From Euglena gracilis (Eukaryota; Euglenida; Euglenophyceae; Euglenales), in NCBI GenBank assembly GCA_039621445.1, contig CP154956.1, forward strand, positions 61,688,362 to 61,752,361: a stretch of 64,000 nt of DNA. The letters are read 5' to 3'. Positions within the stretch are counted from its first letter, which is position 1. Each line of letters opens with the position of its first letter. Shown here piece by piece: positions 39,601 to 47,991 of the stretch. The position numbers and the translations under genes are program-made. The notes beneath the pieces are model-generated. The model was not told where the DNA came from, ran no database searches, and saw only the letters and a program-made list of their open reading frames with translations.

Positions 39601-42600
39601 GTGTGCCCGGCATTGTGCTCGCGCAGTGCTGACCGATTGCAGCCCCATCGCCCTCCAAATCCTACAGGTCTCTGTCACTGTCCCCCCCCCCTCGGCCGGT
39701 CCGTTGGTGTTTCCCTCCCGGCTGTTTTCTTACCTACCATTGACAGAAAACCACACCAAGTGAGCATTTTGGGCTTGTTTTCTTGCAATTTTGGCGAAGC
39801 TTTGGCACTTTTGGCAAGTTTTTGTGTTTTTCTGCTGGAATTAATGTGAGAATATTTCTGCATTAGGAGTTTCTTCCCTGAGACCAAAGTTTTTTGTAAA
39901 AAATTTGACTGAAATTGACTGCAGTTGCCGGAATAGGTTTTTGTAATTGTTGCTTCTCCTTGGGCAGTGGAATGTGTGACCCCCCCCCCAGAGTCAGGCT
40001 CCCCCACCCCCAGGTTTACCTTCTCTTCATTGAATTGACACATTCTCACACACACCCCTCTCCAGTTCAACCGGGAGTTGAACGAGAGCACCAACGTCCA
40101 CGTGGAGCCGTTGAAGTGGGGCGATGCGGAGGCCATCGCCGCGCTGCGGGCCGCCCTCGACCGCCCCATCGACCTTGTGATTGGGCCCAGGGGACGTCAC
40201 CGCGGACCAGCGGAAGCCACTGGGCCAGGTGAATCGTGGATCACACCTGCCGGCAAATGCACGCCACAGTCCTGCCTGACTTTTTCGAAAGCAGTGGTCC
40301 GAACAATTGGCAGTTGGGGGAAAAAACGGACCGCAAAGTGGTCATTAGTGGTTAGAAGTGGTCGGAAGGGGCAGTTGCTGCCTACGCGGTTCGAGCATCC
40401 CCCACCTGCGCCTCCCGCCGAAGGCCGCGAACCGTATCGTTTGCCTCCAGCGCTGCATCGTCACATCCGGCCCAGCGGGCGTCCCCTGACGGCGTCGGAC
40501 GTGTTTTACCACCGGCACCACGTTCGCCCCTTGCTGGAGACCATCTGGTGCGTGTGCGCCGCCCAGTGTCTCGGGTGAACAGTGCACCCCACCCATCCAT
40601 CCTGGGGATGGGGGGGGGGGGGTTCAGTCCTCCTCCCCTGGTCCCCAGCAGAGACGCCCAAAGGCAGCGGAACGGAGTATTTCTTAAATTGGACCCCACA
40701 CTTACCCCCCAGGTGGTCCAGTCAGCCAGCACTTTTTCTCCCAGCCATTTTCCCCAGCAGCTTCCCGCTGGGCTGCACACCCCCCCAGGGGGGGGAGGAC
40801 AAATGAGGTTTTCACAGCCTGGCAAAGCCGGGATGGACCTAAAAAAAAAATCAGTGCAAATTGCTAAAAAAAAAAAAAGGAAAAAGGGCCAAAGTCACCC
40901 AAAAATTGCCATTTTAGCAGTTGTTTCGGTTTTCACCTCAAAATTTTGGTTCAAAAAAAAAATCGATCCCAGCTGGGTTTGGGCTTTTGGTACCAGCCCA
41001 GCCCAGCCCAGCCCAGCCCAGCAGCCGGTGGGACCCTCCCCACCTCCTGGACTCCCCTCCAGGGGGGTCCAGCCAGCATCTTCCAGCCGGCTAGCTGGAC
41101 CCGCCTCCCCGAGGTTCCTTAAAAAAATTCCCTAGTGCGGAAAGAATTTTGACATTTTCAACCGCATTTCAGGGGGGGAACGCAAATGCTTTCGTTTTTT
41201 TTTTCTGTGTTTTTTGATTTTGACAAAATTTGTGTTTTTTGTGTATTCTTTTGAGTTTTCTTTTTGCGGTTTCTTTTCCCGGTGATTTTTGTATTTTGTT
41301 GAAAATTTTTTTGATTGTGAAGAGTTCCTCGTTTTGACTTGATTTGGCCCCGATTTCCCATGAGACCAATTGCCAATTTTTGTCAACAAAATGCTTATTT
41401 TTAGGCAAATGGAAAAATTTCCCTAGCGGAGCCGAAAAATTTCCTGAGTCCTCCCAATCATCTTGTCAAAGGACAAATGCTGCTTTTGTGTTTAGTCATG
41501 GAAAGAAATTTCCCCTTTTGCTAATTTCCTGAGTCCTCCCCAGTGGAGAAGTTTGATTTGGGTTTAATTTTTTTCTTTCTTTTTACAGTAAAAATCGGAA
41601 GAATGGAAAAAATACCCAAATTTTTGCATATTCTCGTAATTTTCTCACTCCGTCGGTTTCCGGCCCCATTCCGGTTTTTGCCAAAAATACTCATCCATTG
41701 AATTCAATTCAATGCTCATCCTCCTTGATCAATGGTAATCGCACACAGCAAAAATCGCTCTGCAAAATAACAGTGGCAAAAACTATTGCAAAAACTGAAC
41801 TGTTTTGCCAATTGCGAATTTTTGCACCGCGATTTGCGTTTTTGCCCCGTTTTTGAGCTATTTGCCTGCGATCTTGAACGTTCCCCCATCAAGTGGTTGG
41901 CGACAGTACGTGCCACACACTTGGCAAAAATGTACGTTCACGGGACAATCAAAAGTTTTTTCGCTCAAATTTTTTCTAATCTTCCAAAATTTTTTCCAAA
42001 ATAAAATTTTGCCAAAATTTGCGTTTTTTTTTGCCTAATTTTTCCGTTTTTGTTGTTATTCCCGTGTTTTTCTTTTTTTCCCCATTTTTTGTTTTTTTGC
42101 CGTTTGTTTTGGGCGTTTTTTTATTCAGCATTTATTGCTTTTTCCCGATCCCCCCACACAATTTGCAAAATTGTTTCACCCGCTTCCTCTCCCTGACCTC
42201 TGAGCTCCAATGACCAAATTCCATGAAATTCCTTTCATTTGTCAGTTTGGTGTGGAAGGACCCCTCGGGTGGTCCATAAGGGACGTGATGTTTGTTTCAA
42301 GGAAAGACCGCCCTTAGGCCTAAGGGATTGCCAACTCCGGGGATCGAACAGGGTTAAAGAAAATTATAAAACAAAAGTCAAAGAAAACATTTTTTGACGG
42401 TTTGGGTGGATATACAATGGTGGAAAGATGCCAGTTCATTTTTCCTCCCCAAAATCGACCCATTTTTGCCAAAATATGGCCATTGTTGACCATTCTTCCT
42501 GTATTATTCTTTTCATGGAATGTGCTGGGACAGCAGAGTGTTTTTTTTCAATTGCTTAAGGACCGCCCTGGTTGTATGTGCCACGTTTCGCAGTGGGGAA

Positions 42601-43761
42601 GTGGGGGCCAGGGGTGGATAAGGGGGCAGAGAGTTTTTTGAGTTTTGTGGCCGGGGGGGTCGCTGAGTGGGTGCAGGGTTTTCCTCTATTTTCGGGACAA
42701 ATTGCCAAAAAAAATGTGGATCACAAGATTGATCCCTAGTGAAAGGTGCTCATGATGTCCTTTGGTGAGTTTGAAAAGAGATCTTGTTAATTTACATTCA
42801 TGGGAACCCCCTCCTGGCCCCCCTCCCTTGCCACTCCCAGTCCAGGCGATACGTGGCAATTTCGGGCCACACGTGGCTAGGTTTGACCAATTTTGGCCAA
42901 TTTCATCCATTTGACTCACCTTTTGATCGGTTTGGGAGAGTTTCGCTCATGTTGGTGCTCAGCAGTGCTCACCCGTGCATCCACCGGGGTCTCACCCCGG
43001 GCGAAGGAGCGCCAGCCAGACGTTACAAACGATGGCCCCGAGGGTTGGTCAACCCAGGGCGGTCCATGAGGGACGGGAAGGGTCCCTTGCGGGTTAAGGG
43101 ACGGTTAAGGGTCCCATAAGGACCGCCCTGGATCAACCTAGCTGCCCCCCCCCCCTCCTGTCCCCGTCCCCAGGCTGCTCACCTCGCCCCGGCGGCCCCC
43201 TGGCCAGGCGGTGGCGCTCTTCACGTCGTCCCCGTGGTTCGAGGACCTGGAGGACCGCCTGGCGGCCGCGGCGGACGCGGTGGGGCCAGGGCTTTGCGTG
43301 AGAAAATTTGACCCCACCCCGGGGGGGCCAGCCAGCCAGCAGCCTTTTTCCATCCCTCCCCCCCAACGAGTTTTTTTATTTGCAGCCGCCCGTTGGGTGG
43401 CTGGACGGGAAACGGATTTTTTCGTTTTGGGGGGCCAAAGCGGGTCAAATATGAGCGAAATAGGTCGGATTTCAGCTGGCCAGGGCAAATTTGGAATCAA
43501 ATAATCGATTTTTTTTTGCGCAATTGGTTCGACCACGGTTCGGGCCCAGCTCCAGCCCAGGACCCCTATGGGGGAGAACAGCCAGGTGCCTTTTTCCGCC
43601 AGCCCAAATTTTCCAGCCTACCCCCCCCCCCGGGTCTTCAAGCAACGTCCTGGGTGGGGCTGACCGTTGCCGTGACGCCGGCCCCGGCGGGCGGGGCGCG
43701 GACGTTGCTGCTGCGCTTCGAGCACGCTCCGGCCCGGGCCCCAACCGACACTCCCCACTGA
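36686..43761 (+). CDS. METTL21-like (methyltransferase family 16) protein lysine methyltransferase
   Basis: Exons: 36686-36745, 37035-37118, 37863-37938, about 39023-39104, about 39626-39667, 40066-40184, 40494-40547, 43174-43283, 43658-43761 (TGA); about 240 residues. In order: a preface ending FLWPAAHALAEHIV (the W-x-A-A entry of the family), SAM-binding motif I in VVELGSGLGLTGLLAAAV, motif II acidic residue in VLTDCSPIALQIL, a VHVEPLKWGD strand, the family signature DLVIGSDVFY (usually D-x-x-x-[SA/GA]-D-V-x-Y) and a C-terminal strand TLLLRFEHAPA. Methylates lysines of a protein partner with S-adenosylmethionine in this family; substrate unknown. Introns 36746-37034, 40185-40493 and 43284-43657 are nonconventional; the join between exons 4 and 5 is uncertain by a few bases. 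Confidence 0.8.
36749..37029. mobile_element. Inverted-repeat element, probable nonconventional intron (methyltransferase intron 1)
   Basis: The ends CCGGGATTTCATAAAGG and (reverse complement) CAGGGATTTTTTCAGACC are inverted repeats; the flanks ACCGCATC and ACCACATT differ by two transitions. Removing 36746-37034 gives CAC CGC ATT GCA GGG GAG in frame. A GT-AG pair (AAAG|GTTGG...TTGCAG) is also in frame and would keep a few element-derived codons, so both splicing modes are possible here. Confidence 0.6.
37743..37793. mobile_element. 51-bp miniature hairpin element (family VI)
   Basis: A perfect 23-bp arm beginning CAGGGGCGTCCCCCTCC, a 5-bp loop GACCA, then the complementary arm ending GGGGGACGCCCCTG. 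The termini match the element that forms the nonconventional intron at 40188-40488. Flanks GAGGGGGG and GAGACTGG agree at 5 of 8. It lies in intron 2 of the methyltransferase gene. Confidence 0.7.
38235..38530. repeat. Family II remnant
   Basis: Contains CAGCCAGCCAGCCAGTTAG, a GGGTCAAAAAAATAC...CAATGGGCAGC segment, GGTTCAACCCCCAGTCGAGC and CCTCTGAGCTGGCAC, all in the order seen in family II at 20996-21448. The ends are eroded. Confidence 0.5.
40188..40488. mobile_element. Family VI element acting as a nonconventional intron (methyltransferase)
   Basis: The ends CAGGGGACGTC and GGGCGTCCCCTG are inverted repeats. The +4/-8 rule gives intron 40185-40493 and joins GTG ATT GG to G TCG GAC GTG TTT TAC, producing the family motif VIGSDVFY, which is the expected sequence for this methyltransferase family. 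The flanking octamers (ATTGGGCC, ACGGCGTC) are diverged. No GT-AG junction yields this motif. Confidence 0.8.
40673..41134. mobile_element. Family I (variant) element in a methyltransferase intron
   Basis: The ends CGGAGTATTTCTTAAATTGG and CCTTAAAAAAATTCCCTA match 15477-15877; flanks CAGCGGAA and GTGCGGAA (6 of 8). The interior has CAGCCAGCACTTTTTCTCCC, a degenerate TGGCC/AAAA block, CCCAGCTGGGTTTGGGC and a short (CCCAG)n run near 41000. Confidence 0.65.
41135..43050. other. Long AT-leaning intron sequence of the methyltransferase gene
   Basis: No exon seen. Around 42255-42590 there is a degenerate family V copy (GACCGCCCTTAGGCC ... GCTTAAGGACCGCCCTG). The rest is T-rich sequence without recognisable repeats. 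Confidence 0.45.
43055..43130. mobile_element. 76-bp miniature family V element
   Basis: Begins CAGGGCGGTCCATGAGGG and ends CCCATAAGGACCGCCCTG, inverted repeats that match the ends of the 320-bp element at 47664-47983. Flanked by GGTCAACC and GATCAACC (7 of 8). Almost nothing lies between the arms, so this is an internal-deletion derivative. It sits 44 bp before an exon of the methyltransferase gene. Confidence 0.8.
43287..43652. mobile_element. Family II element acting as a nonconventional intron (methyltransferase)
   Basis: Flanked by a perfect 8-bp repeat GGTGGGGC (43279-43286 and 43653-43660). The ends are CAGGGCTTTGCGTGAGA and TCTTCAAGCAACGTCCTG. Intron 43284-43657 joins GCG GTG G to GG CTG ACC GTT in frame, continuing the last beta strands of the methyltransferase. 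A tempting GTGAGA donor and TTCAAG acceptor lie 11 and 10 bp inside the ends, but using them would lead to an in-frame TGA within the duplicated target. Interior words match 20996-21448. Confidence 0.9.
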
Positions 43762-44279
43762 CACACGCCGCCCTCCCCGCCCGGCTCCCCGGCGTGCCCG
43801 GGCGATGGTCGGATGTGGGAGGCAGACCGCAAGCGTTCAACCCCGTTCTCCGTCACAGGCGTTGGGATCGTCGCAAAACGCCCAATTTCGAACCAATCCC
43901 GGCCATTTTGTGCAGTTCTCATTATGGTTCTTTCTCACTGTTTAGCAAGTTCTTCAACCTGGCAAGTTGTCCTCTGTTCATAGATACTGGAGGGCCGCTT
44001 GTCGGCACCCATCTGTATTTATCTCTGCGCTTTTGTCCTCGTGTTGGTACACCTCAATGACTTGCGTTTTTGCACTGCTCGCAGGTTTTGTTCCACTTTT
44101 TGCGGGCGTCATGGTGGGCGATTTTTAGGTCAGAATTTTCTTTCGTGCCGAAGGAATTTCACTTGCAAAGTGCTATGGTCTTGTGGTAATAATGATGAGA
44201 TGGTGGGTGGATCCAAATAGTGGGTCCATTGATGAGGGTCCGCCCATCACCTGTCTGCCCACACCAACATTTCTCCAAC

Positions 44280-44400
44280 AGTTCGTAAGAAACCTGGCCG
44301 CCACCGTGCACTGCATTTTGGTTCCTGCCAGTCGCCATCGCCATGAGCGATGCATTCAGTCCTGGGGACATCTGCAGCTGGACGTCGCGTAAGCCGAAGT
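44280..44400 (+). CDS. Possible exon, unidentified
   Basis: After CAACAG at about 44280, an open frame reads FVRNLAATVHCILVPASRHR and runs to about 44392. Codon bias is weaker than in the clear exons, and no family is recognised. A family II fragment (44400-44500) follows immediately. Confidence 0.2.
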
Positions 44401-44577
44401 GGCCCACATCCCCCGGGGGGGTCCAGCCAGCCAGCAGCCTTTCTCCAGTCCCAGACCCCCTCCCCCGATCGACGAGGTTTCATTATTTTCCAGCCGCCCT
44501 GCAGGGGAGTCTGGGGGCAGGGTTTGATATAAGGAGGGCGTATATGGTTTAGGTGGGGGGGGGGGTGTCCCCCCCAC

Positions 44578-46571
44578 CAGGCACTTATAGCTAAAATGGC
44601 CTAAAATGGCCTAAAATGGCCTAAAATGGCCTAAAATGGCCTAAAATGGCCTAAAATGACTTTTTGACCCCCTATAGGTGGGGGTCCCTAAAATGGCCTA
44701 AAATGGCCTAAAATGGCCTAAAATGGCCTAAAATGGGACAAATTCTGTTGCACAAAATTTTTTTGTGAACAACTGAATCCTTTCAGGCAATGACTTTCGG
44801 TGTCTTTTGTTAATGTGGACGGCGAACAGTGGATTTGGTGGAGGAGCACAGCCCCACAAGGCCCATGTTTTTATCCCTATTAATAATAGCATCAGTCCCA
44901 AATCCACAGTCCCCAACCTTTTGGTAGCTGAACTTTGAAGGTTTGGACAGAATTATTTTTCTTACTCCCATCAATGTCTGTTTCACAAACAGTGCAAGTT
45001 TTGAAGCACGGGGAAAAAGACAGAAGAAAAAACGTAAAAGATGTTGGAAAATCTCAATTGAAACATATATTACATGTATTATTATAAATTTCTAAATTTA
45101 ACAATAAATTTTCTAAGGAAATTTAATTTTTTTATGAATGGACATTTTATTATCATACAAATTTTATATGTTTAATATGGCTATTGAATGTGGGTATTCT
45201 ATTATTAACAATTTTGTTATTTAGAAATAGAAATTAATAAATATATATTAAGTAAAAATAGTATTGATATATTATGTAATTGTTAATAATAACTATTATG
45301 ACCACTTTAAATCATACCATTAATAAAATTGAGTAACCCCCTCTCTATGTCCAAACGACCCCCTATGTCCAATGACCCCCCCCCCCCCCCGGTCAGAGAA
45401 CACCTTTTCGGAGGTTTGACCAAATTTTTGGTCCCGGCGTGAAGCGCCGGGACGAAAATTTTTGCCCAAAATTTTGCCAAAAATTGGGCCAAAATGCCAT
45501 TTTTGACATTTTTTGGGCAAAAAATTGTCAAAGTTGCCCAAAATTTTCGGCGCGGAGCGCCGGAAGGGAAAATTCGGGCACTTTTGGGTGGGTAGGGACC
45601 CGGGTACCCACCAATTTCTTTTGACCCCATGTCCAACGACCACCCCCCCCCGGTCAGAGGACACCTTTTTGGTCACTAACCCATGTCCAACGACCACCCA
45701 CCCCGGTGAGAGGACAGAGGTTACCGGTCATTGGACATAGGGGGGGGGGGATGATAAAATATGAATATGATAAAATTGAATATGATAAAAATAAAATATG
45801 ATAGAATGTGAAATATTTTATTGGTATATAGGTACAGGATTAGGTTCATATATTTCACCTTTTATTGTTTTTGGGAGTTTATTTTTTGTTTATATTATGG
45901 ATCTTAATAATTATTCTTTAAATATTTATCATCATAAAGAAATGAATGATATACAACAAATTTTTTATAACGGTGCTAACTATAATGATATTATGATTTG
46001 ATACTATGATTTTTTTATGAAAGATAATAATATATATTTATAATTTATAGAAGCATTTTTTTTATAAATTGGCTATATCAAACGATATATATTTTGGTGT
46101 TTGGGTGTGGTTAGTGTATTATTCTCTCCTTTTTGTAACTTGTTCAGAGGGTTTGCTTTTCAGTATTAAGTTTCCCCAAAATACAAAAAGCTGTGCCCTT
46201 CTGGTAGTGCAAATAAAACTTTTAATATTTGTTCAAAAGAAATTTCTGAAAAATTTTCACTGCTGTAAATTCTTGCTGTTCAGAATTCCTCTATGGGAAT
46301 GAATTAAGATTTGTTGAGCTTCCGATGGTTTTGATCCAGTGTTCATGAATTTTGCATGCTTTTTGGATGTACTTTTGTCATAACTTAATAAGAGAAGGTT
46401 TGCACACGTTATGATACAGTTTTCGCGACAAAAATAACGAAAAATATGATTTCAGAAGCCCCACCTATGCCTTAAAATGGCCTAAAATGGCCTAAAATGG
46501 CCTAAAATGGCCTTAAATGGCCTAAAATGGCCTAAAATGAGGAAATTTTTGGGCTTGACTATAGGTGCCTG
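44578..46571. mobile_element. hAT-like non-autonomous DNA transposon, copy B (family VIII)
   Basis: Perfect 8-bp flanks CCCCCCAC (44570-44577 and 46572-46579). The ends are CAGGCACTTATAG and CTATAGGTGCCTG. Subterminal arrays of AAAATGGCCT and the AT-rich core match copy A (1466-3120) in inverted orientation. It carries a further insertion at 45337-45750; without it the size is close to copy A. The AT-rich core contains no transposase. Confidence 0.9.
45337..45750. repeat. C-tract word element nested in hAT-like copy B
   Basis: Starts CCCCCTCTCTATGTCCAAACG, ends CGGTCATTGGACATAGGGGG, and repeats CCAACGACCACCCCC and GGTCAGAGGACACC at both sides. Copy A has nothing at the corresponding place, which shows this is a separate, later insertion. 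A GGCGCCGG-type hairpin word (GAAGCGCCGG, GAGCGCCGG) lies in the centre. I found no clear target duplication. Confidence 0.7.
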
Positions 46572-47194
46572 CCCCCCACCCCCCCCCCCCTCCTGGCCCG
46601 CAGGGGGGGTCCGGACCCCCCCCCCACCTGCAAGGGGGGTCCGGACCGACCCTGGGGGGGGTATCCGGGACCCCCCAAAAAAGGGTCGATTTTTTCCTCC
46701 GGCGCTTTGCGCCAAAATTTTTTTTGCATATTTGGCACATTTTTGCCCAAAAAGTGCCCAAAATGGCACTTTTGGTCGTTTTGGGGGGTCAAAAATTTTC
46801 GGCCACCCAGGCCGCGCCACTGTTTAGGTGGGGGGGGGGTGTCCCCCCCACCCCCCCCCCTCCTGGCCCGCAGGGGGGGGGGTCCGGACCACCCCCCACC
46901 TGTCCTTATATCGACCCTGTCTGGGGGCCGTGTCAGTTGGCCCACGGTGTCCGGCTCCGTTGCCCGCAGCATCGCCGATCGCCCCGGTCTGGCCGGCCGG
47001 CCGCGGATGCCCCGCCCTCGCCCCCGTCCAGGCCCCGGTGCCCCCCATCGGCCCCTAAACGCACCGCACACACACCACACAGCGGCACTGCACAGGAAGG
47101 GGGACGGATGGACGCGAGGGTCGGGGGAGGGGGGGGGGAGGGGTGCCAATGGGATGCGGATGATCCTCATGAGGCACAGGGGGCTCCGTTTGTG

Positions 47195-47356
47195 GTGTGT
47201 TCATGCGCAGCTCCCCTGGGCAGCCGGGCTGGAGGGTGCCGGGCACGGGCCTGCGCCCGGCGGGGGGCGGCCGTCTGCGGAGCGGCGGCGGCGGGCCTGC
47301 TCGTCGTGCTGCTCTTCGCCGCCCTGCGGACCCCTTCTTTGGGGCTCAGCTCGAAG
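47195..47356 (+). CDS. Possible exon with a membrane segment
   Basis: After CATGCGCAG at about 47210 a GC3-rich frame runs through an Arg/Ala-rich stretch (CRARACARRGAAVCGAAAA) into a hydrophobic segment GLLVVLLFAAL, then RTPSLGLSS. It could be a signal anchor or the hydrophobic part of a bipartite plastid presequence. CAGGGGCGTCCC at 47357, identical to the family VI terminus, directly follows at the +4 position, so a nonconventional intron may start at about 47354. The rest of the gene was not found; the glutaredoxin downstream is a candidate partner. Confidence 0.35.
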
Positions 47357-47663
47357 CAGGGGCGTCCCTCGTTGCGAGGGGGTTCGTCTGGGGGTTAAGG
47401 AAAGAGTGCTCCCCCCTCCACTTGCTGCAGTATGACACCATTGCACATGTAGAGAGCTCAGAATACGCAAAACCTGCTTCTGCCGGTGGTAAGCTTCGCT
47501 CTTACCCATGAAGAGACAAGACCTCAGCGACCCCATGGCCACGACTCCCCTTCCAAGGGGCGACCCTCACCCCATCCCCATGATGGCTAGCCCCCCCCCC
47601 CCCTTTCGAGGGGGCGACCACAGTCGGCACTCCTACCCCATAACGGCAACCCCAACCTTCCAA

Positions 47664-47983
47664 CAAGGCCGTCCTTAAGGGACAGGAAAGTTTTTTTTTT
47701 GTTTTCTTAAGGACCGCCCCCCTTTCGGCCAAAGGGCCGACCAAGGGCCGGACTGGGACTTGAACGGGGTTCAAAATTAAAAAGTCCAAAAAACACACTT
47801 TTTGATGATTTGGGTGGATGGGCGATGACCCAAGGATGCCAAGAATCAGTTTTTCCCCCTGATGTCGACCTGTTCTCACCGAAGAATGCCAAATTCCTTT
47901 GCCCATTTTCCTGTATATTTTCATTGAGTGTGCTGGGACAGCGGAGTTTTTTCTTTTTTTTTATTTGCTTAAGGACCGCCCTG
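47664..47983. mobile_element. Intact family V element
   Basis: 320 bp with perfect flanks CCTTCCAA (47656-47663 and 47984-47991). The ends are CAAGGCCGTCCTTAAGGG and GCTTAAGGACCGCCCTG. The interior has GGGTGGATGGGCGATGACCC, CAAGGATGCCAAGAATC and GTGCTGGGACAGCGG blocks that recur at 27886-28660, 39225-39500, 42255-42590 and 49930-50130. No coding capacity. Confidence 0.9.
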
Positions 47984-47991
47984 CCTTCCAA

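Larger units (their letters stand above)
44518..46919. mobile_element. Family IV element carrying a nested hAT-like transposon
   Basis: Perfect flanks TCTGGGGG (44510-44517 and 46920-46927) and ends CAGGGTTTGATATAAGG and CCTTATATCGACCCTG. Without the inserted hAT-like copy it is about 400 bp and resembles the intron element at 25858-26229 throughout, including the GGTGTCCCCCCCAC and CGCGCCACTGTTTAGG blocks. No confident exon surrounds it, so here it may be an ordinary insertion. Confidence 0.9.

Noticed and set aside
45798-46001. AT-rich open frame resembling organellar coding sequence, possible nuclear copy of mitochondrial DNA
   Set aside because: It is the AT-rich core of hAT-like copy B and is matched by copy A around 1938-2107, where the frame is not conserved; the region is transposon sequence.
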